Shown here piece by piece: positions 46,160-53,935 of a stretch of 64,000 nt of DNA. Location of the stretch: contig NZ_JAHDTF010000022.1 of the NCBI RefSeq assembly GCF_018531465.1, forward strand, positions 62,001 through 126,000, in the 5' to 3' direction. Origin of the DNA: Sphaerisporangium fuscum. GTDB taxonomy: Bacteria > Actinomycetota > Actinomycetes > Streptosporangiales > Streptosporangiaceae. The translations under genes and the position numbers were made by a program. The notes under the pieces were generated by a model. The model was given only the letters and a program-made list of their open reading frames with translations, did no database searches and was not told the origin of the DNA. How positions within the stretch are numbered: position 1 is the stretch's first letter; each line of letters opens with the position of its first letter.

Positions 46160-47338
46160 TCAGTCATGACTTGGACGGGTTTTCGGCACACGCATCCGCA
46201 CCGTCGTGCCCTCGCCCGGCGCGGTGTCGATCACCAGACCGTACTCCTCGCCGTAGATCTGGCGCAGCCGGACGTCGACGTTGGCCAGGCCGATGCCCCC
46301 CATGTCGCCGCTCGGCGGCTCGCCGTCGAGCATCTCGCGGACCCGCTCGGGGTCCATCCCGGTGCCGTCGTCCTCGACGGTGATGTGGACCTCGTCGCCG
46401 ACGTCGCGCACCACGACGTTCACCTCTCCCGCGCCGCCGCCCCGGCGGATGCCGTGGGTGATGGCGTTCTCGACGATGGGCTGCAGGCACAGGAACGGCA
46501 CCGGAACCGGCAGCACCTCGGGCACGACGTCGACGACGAAGCGCAGCTTCTCGCCGAACCGGGCCCGCTCGAGCAGTAGGTAGCGGTCGACGCAGGTCAG
46601 CTCGTCGGACAGCGTGGTGAAGTCGCCGGCGCGGCGCAGGGCGTGCCGGGCGAAGTCGGCGAAGTCGAGCAGCAGCTCGCGGGCCCGGTCGGGATCGGTG
46701 CGGGTGAAGGAGGCGATGGTGGCCAGGGAGTTGCAGACGAAGTGGGGCGAGATCTGCGCCCGCAGGGCCCGCGTCTCGGCCGACAGCGCCCGCCGCCGGG
46801 TGGCGTCGAGCTCGGCCAGCTCCAGCTGCCCGGACGCCCACTTGCCGACCTCGGCCGTCGCGCGGACGACGGCCGCGCTGACGTGCTCGTCGTAGGCCGC
46901 CAGCGCCCCGATGACGCGCCCGTCGACGGTGAGCGGCACCATGACGGCGCTGCGGATGGCGCAGTCGTCGGCCTCGCAGAACAGCTCGTCCCCGGCGACC
47001 AGGTGGGGCCGCCCTCCCGCGAGCATGCCGTGGACGTGCCCGAGCAGGTCACGGACGTGCTCCTCCCCCGGCTGCTCCCAGGTGCCCTCGAAGGCCAGCA
47101 GCTGGTCGGTGGAGGTCACCGCAAGCCCGGCCGTGCCCACCAGGGCCCGCAGATGGCGTACGACCCTGCGGGCGGAGTCGCGGGCGAGCCCGGCCCGCAG
47201 GTAGGGGGCGGCCATCGCGGCGAGGTGCAGCGTGGCGAACGTCGCGCCGTCGCCCCGCTCCCCCTCTCCGCGGCGCCCCAGGCCGTATCCCACGAGGCCG
47301 CTGAGGACGCAGAGCAATGCCCAGCCGGTATGGAACAT
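46160..47338 (-). CDS. LytS-type sensor histidine kinase
   Basis: Partner of the LytTR regulator. An N-terminal hydrophobic segment (FHTGWALLCVLSGLVGYGLG) is the only membrane helix. A GAF-like domain follows (about 50-195, with CEADDCAIRSAVMVPLTVDG). The His_kinase motif LRAQISPHFVCNSLATIASF carries the phosphohistidine. The ATPase domain has LQPIVENAITHGIRRGG (N box), VEDDGTGMDPE (G1) and GGIGLANVDVRL (G2). It is transcribed from the minus strand just before the response regulator. Signal unknown; two nearby cysteines in the GAF-like part could bind a metal or cluster. Confidence 0.9.
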   Translation of the reverse strand: MFHTGWALLCVLSGLVGYGLGRRGEGERGDGATFATLHLAAMAAPYLRAGLARDSARRVVRHLRALVGTAGLAVTSTDQLLAFEGTWEQPGEEHVRDLLGHVHGMLAGGRPHLVAGDELFCEADDCAIRSAVMVPLTVDGRVIGALAAYDEHVSAAVVRATAEVGKWASGQLELAELDATRRRALSAETRALRAQISPHFVCNSLATIASFTRTDPDRARELLLDFADFARHALRRAGDFTTLSDELTCVDRYLLLERARFGEKLRFVVDVVPEVLPVPVPFLCLQPIVENAITHGIRRGGGAGEVNVVVRDVGDEVHITVEDDGTGMDPERVREMLDGEPPSGDMGGIGLANVDVRLRQIYGEEYGLVIDTAPGEGTTVRMRVPKTRPSHD

Positions 47339-47383
47339 GCGGGCAACCGTAATGGGCGACGTAACGTGATCGTGGCCGAACGG

Positions 47384-47992
47384 TCACTGTGGGCCGTCGC
47401 CGGGCTCCTCCTGGTACGAATAGCGCTGCTCACGCCACGGGTCGCCGATGTTGTGGTAGCCGCGCTCCTCCCAGAACCCCCGGCGGTCCTCCAGGAGATA
47501 TTCGACCGCGCGCACCCATTTCACGCTCTTCCAGGCGTAAAGGTGGGGGACGACGATGCGTACGGGGTGGCCGCGGTCGGGCGAGAGCGGCTTCTCGTCG
47601 AGCTCGGTGGCGAAGAGAGTGGAGTCGCGGCCGAAGTCGTCGATGCGGAGGTTGGCGCTGTAGCCGTACTCCCCCCAGATCATGACGTGGCTCACTCCCG
47701 GGTCGGGCGGCGCGGCCTCCATCAGGGCCTTGGCGGACACCCCGGCCCACTCGTTCCCCATGAGCGAGAACTTGGTGACGCAGTGGAAGTCGGCGATGAC
47801 CGTCACGCGCGGCAGGGCGGAGAACTCCGGCCAGGTGAAGCGGATCTCCTCTCCACCGGCGGTGGCCCCGAACACCGAGAGGCTCCAGCGCTCCGGCCGG
47901 AACTGCGGGACCCTGCCGTAGTGGATGACCGGGCGGCCACGCGGGACGTACTGCCCGGGGGGCAGTCGAGATTCCTCGGTTGGATCCGGCAC
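47384..47992 (-). CDS. Sulfite-oxidase-like molybdopterin oxidoreductase
   Basis: A 202-residue cytosolic protein with only the SUOX-type molybdopterin fold. The molybdenum-ligand cysteine is in VIADFHCVTKFSLMGNEWAG; GVSHVMIWGEYGYSANLRID, LATELDEKPLSPDRGHPVR-like acidic loops and RIVVPHLYAWKSVKWVRAVE are family features. There is no signal peptide or heme domain, so electrons must pass to an unknown partner. GTG 47992 is the likely start. It precedes the LytS kinase gene by 46 bp and may be cotranscribed with it; divergent from the DAHP synthase leader. Confidence 0.9.
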   Translation of the reverse strand: MPDPTEESRLPPGQYVPRGRPVIHYGRVPQFRPERWSLSVFGATAGGEEIRFTWPEFSALPRVTVIADFHCVTKFSLMGNEWAGVSAKALMEAAPPDPGVSHVMIWGEYGYSANLRIDDFGRDSTLFATELDEKPLSPDRGHPVRIVVPHLYAWKSVKWVRAVEYLLEDRRGFWEERGYHNIGDPWREQRYSYQEEPGDGPQ

Positions 47993-48132
47993 GCAGCAAT
48001 CCTGCCACCGCCGGGTCGACCACGTGTCATCGGCTCCCCACTAGCCACGCCGGGAAGGGGTCCCCCTGATTGACAAGGCAAGGGGGCCCGGACGGGGGGT
48101 GCGCCGGCGGGGATGCGCTACACTCGTCCGCG

Positions 48133-48207
48133 ATGCGTACATCTTTCGAGTTTTGGTATGGCGACGGACCCGTGGAGCGGACCGTTCGCCGTCAGATGCT
48201 GCGCTGA
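48133..48207 (+). CDS. Aromatic-residue leader peptide of the DAHP synthase attenuator
   Basis: A 24-residue peptide, MRTSFEFWYGDGP then VERTVRRQMLR, ending in TGA at 48205-48207. It carries Phe, Phe, Trp and Tyr within five codons (48145-48159), just upstream of a perfect terminator and the DAHP synthase gene. This is the architecture of a ribosome-mediated attenuator. A -10-like TACACT ends 8 nt before the ATG, so the peptide is near the transcript's 5' end. Peptide production is inferred, not shown. Confidence 0.7.
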   Translation: MRTSFEFWYGDGPVERTVRRQMLR

Positions 48208-48222
48208 CAGGCAAACGTCGAC

Positions 48223-48256
48223 GAAGGCCCCGGGTCCACACGGACCCGGGGCCTTC
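48223..48256 (+). terminator. Attenuator terminator upstream of the DAHP synthase
   Basis: Perfect 15-bp stem GAAGGCCCCGGGTCC / GGACCCGGGGCCTTC with an ACAC loop, followed by the U-containing TCGTCGTTCC. GGACCCG inside the leader peptide (48166-48172) and GGACC (48179-48183) can each pair with the 5' arm to form an antiterminator. It ends 44 bp before the start codon of the synthase. Confidence 0.75.
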
Positions 48257-48299
48257 TCGTCGTTCCGGGAAGCCATCAACGCGAGAAAGGGCACCACCA

Positions 48300-49337
48300 A
48301 TGGTCATCGTCATGGCAGCCGAGGGCACCCAGCAGGACGTCGACGCGATCGTCGAACTGGTCGCCAAGGCGGGCGGGGACGCCTTCGTCAGCCGCGGCGT
48401 CAGCCGTACGATCATCGGTCTCGTGGGCGACGTCGAACAGTTCGGCTCCCTCAACCTCAAGAGCATGCCGGGCGTGGCCGAGGTGATGCGCGTCTCCACC
48501 CCGTACAAGCTGGTGAGCCGTGAGAACCATCCGGAGAGATCGACCGTGCGCGTGGGCGGGGTGCCCATCGGCCCCGAGACGGTCACGCTGATCGCCGGGC
48601 CCTGCGCGGTGGAGACGCACGACCAGACGCTGGCGGCGGCGCGGATGGCGCAGGCGGCCGGGGCCACGCTGCTGCGCGGCGGCGCCTACAAGCCGCGCAC
48701 CTCGCCGTACGCCTTCCAGGGGCTCGGCGAGGCGGGGCTGCGCATCCTGGCCGACGTGCGGGAGGAGACGGGGCTGCCGGTGGTCACCGAGGTGGTCGAC
48801 GCCCACGACGTCGAGCTGGTGGCCTCCTACGCCGACATGCTGCAGGTCGGCACCCGCAACGCGCAGAACTTCGGGCTGCTGCAGGCCGTCGGGTCGGTCG
48901 GCAGGCCGGTCATGCTCAAGCGCGGCATGAGCGCCACCATCGAGGAGTGGCTCATGGCGGCCGAGTACATCGCGCAGCGGGGCAACCTCGACATCGTGCT
49001 GTGCGAGCGCGGCATCCGCACGTTCGAGACCGCCACCCGCAACACGCTGGACGTCTCGGCCGTGCCGGTGGTACAGCGGCTCTCCCACCTGCCGGTGATC
49101 ATCGACCCGTCGCACTCGGGCGGCCGCCGCGACCTGGTGCTCCCGCTGACCCGGTCCGCGATCGCCGTGGGCGCCGACGGCGTGATCATCGACGTGCACC
49201 CCCGCCCGGAGCAGGCGCTCTGCGACGGCCCCCAGGCGCTGGTCGACGGCGACCTCGACGAGCTGGCCGTCATCATGAGGGACTTCCCGCCGCTCCTCGG
49301 CCGTACCGCCGCCACCACCCTCACCCCCGTCGCCTGA
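48300..49337 (+). CDS. aroF: 3-Deoxy-7-phosphoheptulonate (DAHP) synthase, type I-beta
   Basis: Joins phosphoenolpyruvate and erythrose 4-phosphate, opening the shikimate pathway to Phe, Tyr and Trp. An N-terminal ferredoxin-like domain (about 1-70, VIVMAAEGTQQDVDAIVELV) is the regulatory module found in type I-beta enzymes. The barrel has LIAGPCAVETHDQTLAAARM, LRGGAYKPRTSPYAFQGLG, QVGTRNAQNFGLLQAVG, LKRGMSATIEEWLMAAEYI and IDPSHSGGRRDLVLPL. Expression appears to be set by the aromatic leader and attenuator before it. The type II DAHP synthase of many actinobacteria would be elsewhere. Confidence 0.94.
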   Translation: MVIVMAAEGTQQDVDAIVELVAKAGGDAFVSRGVSRTIIGLVGDVEQFGSLNLKSMPGVAEVMRVSTPYKLVSRENHPERSTVRVGGVPIGPETVTLIAGPCAVETHDQTLAAARMAQAAGATLLRGGAYKPRTSPYAFQGLGEAGLRILADVREETGLPVVTEVVDAHDVELVASYADMLQVGTRNAQNFGLLQAVGSVGRPVMLKRGMSATIEEWLMAAEYIAQRGNLDIVLCERGIRTFETATRNTLDVSAVPVVQRLSHLPVIIDPSHSGGRRDLVLPLTRSAIAVGADGVIIDVHPRPEQALCDGPQALVDGDLDELAVIMRDFPPLLGRTAATTLTPVA

Positions 49338-49408
49338 GCGCGCCTCGCGGGCAGCCTGGGCGGAAAACGCGTTGCCCGCGGGCGCCCCGCCCGGCGAGGA
49401 TCCGGTCC

Positions 49409-50152
49409 ATGGACCTCCACATCACCACGCTGGCGGAACGCCCCGAGCTCGAACCTCAGCTGTGGACCATGTCCCACAGCTGGCCGGCCTACATGAAGGA
49501 GGATCCGGCCGCGAACCTCTTCTACCCGATCGCGAGCACGGAGTACGCCGAGTTCACGCTCGTCGCGGTCGACCGCGCCGCCCCCGGCACCCTCGTGGCG
49601 CGCGCCTTCTCGGTGCCGTTCACGCTCGGGGACGACGAGCTGCCGGACGACGGCTGGGACGGGGTGCTGTGGCGCGCCGCCCGGACGCGGCGGCGCGGAG
49701 ACTCGCCGGACGCGGTCTCGGCCCTGGAGATCACGATCAGGCCCGACCTGCAGGGCAAGGGCCTGTCGGCGGTCATGCTCGCCGCCCTGCGGGCCCAGGC
49801 CGGGCGGCTGGGGTTCGGCGAGCTGCTCGCCCCCGTCCGCCCGAACGGCAAGCACCTGCGGCCCCGCACCCCGATGGCGGAGTACGCCGCGCTCCGCCGG
49901 CCGGACGGCCTGCCCGTCGACCCCTGGCTGCGCGTGCACGCCCGGGCCGGCGGCGTGATCGAGAAGATCGCCCCCCGCTCCATGATGGTGGGGGGCACGC
50001 TCGCGGAGTGGCGCGGCTGGACGGGCCTGCCGTTCGACACGACGGGCGACGTCGAGGTGCCGGGCGCGCTGGTGCCGGTGCACTGCGACGCCGACCACGA
50101 CCACGCGGTGTACGTCGAACCGAACGTGTGGGTGCGCCACCGGCTCCGTTAG
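49409..50152 (+). CDS. GNAT-like acetyltransferase
   Basis: A 247-residue protein with a GNAT acetyl-CoA motif ITIRPDLQGKGLSAVMLAAL near residue 112. The rest is longer than most GNATs, with conserved-looking RSMMVGGTLAEWRGWTGLPF and a C-terminal VYVEPNVWVRHRL. Substrate unknown. ATG 49409 (MDLHITTLAERPELE) lies 71 bp after aroF; the same transcript may continue through it. It is convergent with thiI. Confidence 0.8.
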   Translation: MDLHITTLAERPELEPQLWTMSHSWPAYMKEDPAANLFYPIASTEYAEFTLVAVDRAAPGTLVARAFSVPFTLGDDELPDDGWDGVLWRAARTRRRGDSPDAVSALEITIRPDLQGKGLSAVMLAALRAQAGRLGFGELLAPVRPNGKHLRPRTPMAEYAALRRPDGLPVDPWLRVHARAGGVIEKIAPRSMMVGGTLAEWRGWTGLPFDTTGDVEVPGALVPVHCDADHDHAVYVEPNVWVRHRLR

Positions 50153-50177
50153 ATCAGGCCGTGCGGGGCCGGTGCCC

Positions 50178-51389
50178 TCAGTCGTCGAACTTGTACTCCT
50201 GGATGGAGTCGGCGAGCTGGACGGCGAGCTCCTCGGCGTCGAGGCGCTTCTCGATCTGGCGGAGGTCGGCGATCTTGGCGCGGGTCTCGGCGCGGCGCGG
50301 GGTCAGCAGGGTGCAGCAGTCCTCGTCGGGCAGCTCGGAGATCTGCAGCGTGCCGATGCGCCGGGCCTCGGCCATGATCTCGGTCTTGTCCATGCCGATC
50401 AGCGGGCGGAGGATCGGCATGCTGACGGCGTCGTCGAGGGCGCAGATGTTCTGCAGGGTCTGGGAGGAGACCTGTCCCAGGGAGTCGCCGGTGACGAGCA
50501 CGTCACGGTGCAGCCGGTGGGCGACCTCCTCGGCGGTCTTGAGCATCAGGCGGCGCTGGGCGACCACCTGGAGCCGGTCGGCGCCGGAGGTCTTCAGCGA
50601 CTGCTGCGCCTTGCCGAACGGCACCACGAACAGCCGCGCCTTGCCCTGGAACCTGCTCAGCGCCTTCACCAGGGCGTACGCCTTGTAGATCGACTCGGAG
50701 GTGGTGAAGGGGATGCCGGAGAAGTGCAGGAAGTCGACCTGGAGCCCGCGGCGGAGCATGCGGTAGGCGGCGACCGGGGAGTCGATGCCGCCGGACATCA
50801 GCACCAGGCCCCGCCCGCTCATGCCGACCGGGAGACCGCCCTGGCCGGGCAGGCCGCCGGAGAAGACGAACACCTCGTCGCGGTCGACCTCGATGTTCAC
50901 GGTCAGCTCGGGGTTCTTCAGGCGGACCGGCAGGCCGTACTTGTCGTTGATCGCGCCGCCGACCACGCGGTCGAGCTCGTTGGAACGCAGCGGGAAGCGC
51001 TTGTCGCGGCGGCGGGAGCGGACGGCGAACGTCGCCTGCCGCTCGACCTCGGGCCGCCCGGCGACCAGCTCCAGCGCCGCGGCGGTGACGGCGTCGGGGT
51101 CCTTGGCGACGCGCCAGGCGCGGTGGACCCACACCAGGCCGACGACGTCGGTGAGACGCTGCGCGACGGCGTCGGCCGTCTCGACGGTCGTCCCCTCGGG
51201 CAGCAGGATCGCGATCACACCGTGCCGCTGCCGGATGTCGATCTTCAGGCCGAAGCCCTTCAGCGCGGCCTTGATGTTGACCTGCAGCCGCCGCTCGAAC
51301 AGCTCGCGGTTCCTGCCCTTGAGGACGATCTCGCCCAGTTTGAGGAGCACGCAGGGCTCGCCCAGAGCTGACGGGGGAACGACGGACAT
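50178..51389 (-). CDS. thiI: tRNA 4-thiouridine synthase ThiI (no rhodanese domain)
   Basis: Adenylates and thiolates U8 of tRNA; in many bacteria it also supports thiazole synthesis. A ferredoxin-like/THUMP region (about 1-165, with VLLKLGEIVLKGRNRELFER) is followed by the PP-loop ATPase domain with VLMSGGIDSPVAAYRMLRRG and DVLVTGDSLGQVSSQTLQNI. At 403 residues it ends without the rhodanese domain that carries the catalytic cysteine in E. coli ThiI, as in the short actinobacterial and archaeal types. One ThiS-ThiG module is 17 kb upstream. Confidence 0.93.
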   Translation of the reverse strand: MSVVPPSALGEPCVLLKLGEIVLKGRNRELFERRLQVNIKAALKGFGLKIDIRQRHGVIAILLPEGTTVETADAVAQRLTDVVGLVWVHRAWRVAKDPDAVTAAALELVAGRPEVERQATFAVRSRRRDKRFPLRSNELDRVVGGAINDKYGLPVRLKNPELTVNIEVDRDEVFVFSGGLPGQGGLPVGMSGRGLVLMSGGIDSPVAAYRMLRRGLQVDFLHFSGIPFTTSESIYKAYALVKALSRFQGKARLFVVPFGKAQQSLKTSGADRLQVVAQRRLMLKTAEEVAHRLHRDVLVTGDSLGQVSSQTLQNICALDDAVSMPILRPLIGMDKTEIMAEARRIGTLQISELPDEDCCTLLTPRRAETRAKIADLRQIEKRLDAEELAVQLADSIQEYKFDD

Positions 51390-51512
51390 GGAGTTGCCTC
51401 CGGGCGGTGGTGGAAGTCGGGGCCGGGCACGGGCGGAAGGTGGTTCCGCCCAGACCCTTCAATTTATCCCGGATCCACGCCCACCGGGTCCAGCCCACCC
51501 GGGGGCCGCCAT

Positions 51513-51541
51513 CCGCCCCCGGGCCGGGCGGCCGGGGGCGG
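51513..51541 (-). terminator. Terminator after the phosphofructokinase gene
   Basis: Perfect 10-bp stem CCGCCCCCGG / CCGGGGGCGG with a 9-nt loop, 19 bp past the stop of the minus-strand gene ending at 51560. No U-tract. Confidence 0.65.
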
Positions 51542-51559
51542 TGGGGCGTGCCGGAAGGA

Positions 51560-52585
51560 TCAGCCGAAGAAGACCTCGGCCTCGGCGTAGCGCGAGACCG
51601 GCACGGTCTTGAGCTCGGAGGTCGCGGCGTCGAGGCCGACGCGGACGATGTCGGTGCCGCGCAGCGCGACCATCTTGCCGAAGTCGCCCTCGTGGACGGC
51701 GTCGATGGCCTGCAGACCGAAGCGGGTCGCCAGCACGCGGTCGAACGCGCTCGGGGTGCCGCCGCGCTGGACGTGGCCGAGCACCGTGGTGCGGGCCTCC
51801 TTGCCGGTGCGCTTCTCGATCTCGTGGGCGAGCTGCTCGCCGATGCCGCCGAGGCGCACGTGGCCGAAGGCGTCGAGCTCGCCGGCCTGCAGCGTCATCT
51901 GGCCCTCGACGGGGTGGGCGCCCTCGGCGACCACGATGATCGGCGAGTAGCGGGTCTTGAAGCGGCTCTCGACGTACTCGCAGACCTTGTCGATGTCGAA
52001 CGGCTTCTCGGGGATGAGGATGACGTTGGCTCCGGCGGCCATGCCGGCGTGCAGGGCGATCCACCCGGCGTGCCGGCCCATGACCTCGCAGATCAGGGCC
52101 CGGTGGTGCGACTCGGCGGTGGTGTGCAGGCGGTCGATCGCCTCGGTGGCGATGTTGACCGCGGTGTCGAAGCCGAAGGTGTAGTCGGTGGCGTTGAGGT
52201 CGTTGTCGATGGTCTTCGGCACGCCGACGACCTTGACCCCGCGGTCGTACAGCTGCTTGGCGACGCCCAGGGTGTCCTCGCCGCCGATGGCGATCAGCGC
52301 GTCGACGCCGCCGTCGGCGAGGTTCCGCTTGATGCTGTCGACGCCGCCCTCGATCTTGATGGGGTTGGTGCGGGACGAGCCCAGAATGGTGCCGCCGCGC
52401 GGCAGGATGCCGCGTACGGTCTGGATCTCCAGAGGCATCGTGTCGCCCTCGAGCGGCCCGCGCCAGCCGTCACGGAATCCGACGAACTCGTGGCCGTACA
52501 CACTGACGCCCTTGCGCACCACTGCCCGGATCACCGCGTTGAGCCCGGGGCAGTCGCCGCCCCCCGTAAGTACTCCAATTCGCAT
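51560..52585 (-). CDS. pfp: 6-Phosphofructokinase, pyrophosphate-type by motif
   Basis: Phosphorylates fructose 6-phosphate. The phosphoryl-donor residues read GGEDTLGVAK and VPKTIDNDLN. Asp in GGED in place of Gly (as in GGDG/GGEG) and Lys in PKTIDND distinguish PPi-dependent from ATP-dependent enzymes. The whole protein resembles the actinomycete PPi-PFK known from Amycolatopsis methanolica (VLTGGGDCPGLNAVIRAVVR; GTILGSSRTNPIK; MGRHAGWIALHAGMAAGAN). Length 341 fits. If correct, the step would be reversible and serve gluconeogenesis too. It has its own terminator and a 175-bp upstream gap. Confidence 0.9.
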   Translation of the reverse strand: MRIGVLTGGGDCPGLNAVIRAVVRKGVSVYGHEFVGFRDGWRGPLEGDTMPLEIQTVRGILPRGGTILGSSRTNPIKIEGGVDSIKRNLADGGVDALIAIGGEDTLGVAKQLYDRGVKVVGVPKTIDNDLNATDYTFGFDTAVNIATEAIDRLHTTAESHHRALICEVMGRHAGWIALHAGMAAGANVILIPEKPFDIDKVCEYVESRFKTRYSPIIVVAEGAHPVEGQMTLQAGELDAFGHVRLGGIGEQLAHEIEKRTGKEARTTVLGHVQRGGTPSAFDRVLATRFGLQAIDAVHEGDFGKMVALRGTDIVRVGLDAATSELKTVPVSRYAEAEVFFG

Positions 52586-52760
52586 GGCGGGTTCCTCCCG
52601 ATGGGGTACACAGTCACACTACGTTGGACTCCACGGCGGCCAGCATGTCTTCGATCTTCCGAGTGGGACCGCCGACGCAACGCATTGTGCCCCAGCCGGA
52701 ATCAATGGTCTAGACCAAGCGGCGAGACCGTCCCGTTGACTGCCTTGGGCGTGCGCAGGT

Positions 52761-53777
52761 TCACGCCGAGACGGCCAGCACGCACGACGGGCTGCCGATC
52801 TTGAACGTCTCGCCGGCGGGCTCGGGCACCCCGTCGCGCATCGCGAGAACGGCCACGGCGTCGGAGCGCTGGTTGGCGACGTACATGTGCCCGCCCGCCA
52901 CGGTGAAGTGCCGGGGCCACAGCCCGCCCGAGGACACCTCGGCCACCGGGGTCAGCCCCGTCCCCTCCCCCGCCGGGTCGAGGGCGAGGACGGCGACGGT
53001 GTCCGGGCCGCGGTTGGCGACGTAGAGGTGACGGCCGTCGCCCGACACCTCCAGGTGGGAGGGGTGGTTGGGGAGCGAGGTCCCGCTGGCCCGGACGCGG
53101 CCGAGCTCGTGCCACGCCTCGTCGTAGACGGCGATCATGCCGTCGAGCTCGCCCACGACGTACCAGCGGCCCTCGTGGTGGGCCATGTGGCGGGGGCCGC
53201 TGCCCGGCGTGAGGTGCACGGGGCCGCCGTCGTGAGGGGCCGGCACGCCGTCGAAGGCGTAGCGGCGGACCTCGTCGGTGCCGAGGTCGCTGACGTACAG
53301 GACGTTTCCCGGGCCGAAGACGACCTGGTGGGCGTGCGGCTCGGCCTGCCGCGCCGGGTCGGGCCCGTGCCCCTGGTGCGGGAAGAGCCGCGGCCGCCCG
53401 GTGAACAGGCCCGAGCTGCCGAGGCGGAACATCGCGACGGTGCCGTCGCCGTAGTTGGCCACCGCGAGCCAGTTGCCGGTGGGGTCGACGGCCAGGTGGC
53501 AGGGGTACGACCCGCCGCTCGGGCCGTCGGCGAGCAGGGCGGGGCCGTTCGGGTCGGCGGAGTAGGCGGCCACGCCGCCCTCCTCGCACTCCAGCACGGC
53601 GTACAGCACGGGCAGCCGGGGGTGCAGGGCGAGGAAGGAGGGGCCGGGAGCGGCGGTCTCGGCGAGCGCCTTGAGCGCTCCGCCCGGCTCCCGCCGGGCC
53701 ACCGCGAGCCCGGTTCCCGATCCGCCGGTGTCGGGCGTGTATCCGCCGATGTAGAGCACGTCGTACCCGGAAGTCAT
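52761..53777 (-). CDS. Lactonase-family beta-propeller (6-phosphogluconolactonase type)
   Basis: A 338-residue seven-bladed propeller of the Pgl/lactonase family, which in E. coli hydrolyses 6-phosphogluconolactone. Repeating blade ends are visible (PTGNWLAVANYGDGTVAMFR; GRHLYVANRGPDTVAVLALD; GHMYVANQRSDAVAVLAMRD), with HPRLPVLYAVLE early on and WPRHFTV near the C-terminus. Physiological substrate is unproven: many actinobacterial members lack clear pentose-phosphate context. I start at ATG 53777 (MTSGYDVLYIGGYTP); an upstream frame to 53933 is the shadow of the divergent promoter region. Confidence 0.85.
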   Translation of the reverse strand: MTSGYDVLYIGGYTPDTGGSGTGLAVARREPGGALKALAETAAPGPSFLALHPRLPVLYAVLECEEGGVAAYSADPNGPALLADGPSGGSYPCHLAVDPTGNWLAVANYGDGTVAMFRLGSSGLFTGRPRLFPHQGHGPDPARQAEPHAHQVVFGPGNVLYVSDLGTDEVRRYAFDGVPAPHDGGPVHLTPGSGPRHMAHHEGRWYVVGELDGMIAVYDEAWHELGRVRASGTSLPNHPSHLEVSGDGRHLYVANRGPDTVAVLALDPAGEGTGLTPVAEVSSGGLWPRHFTVAGGHMYVANQRSDAVAVLAMRDGVPEPAGETFKIGSPSCVLAVSA

Positions 53778-53899
53778 GAGATCGAGGATAGTCCTCCGAT
53801 CCTGATTCGATCTTGTTCGACGCCTCCGCCCTGCGTGGCGTCGCGCGAAGACCTGTCCGGAGATTTCCCCGAGGGGTGGATCTCCGGCCGAGAACATGC

Positions 53900-53934
53900 T
53901 TGACTGCGTCAATGAATTCCTTGCTCGAGGCAAG
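53900..53934 (+). promoter_or_regulatory. Two operator-like palindromes before the MarR-GNAT gene
   Basis: TTGAC-TGC-GTCAA at 53900-53912 and CTTGC-TCGAG-GCAAG at 53920-53934 are perfect inverted repeats ending 2 bp before the preferred ATG at 53936. Their position suits autorepression by the MarR-domain protein; the first also resembles a -35 element. Confidence 0.5.
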
Positions 53935-53935
53935 C

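Noticed and set aside
53900..53912. TTGACTGCGTCAA as a plain -35 promoter element
   Set aside because: No -10 lies 16-19 bp downstream, so the palindromic reading as an operator is preferred.
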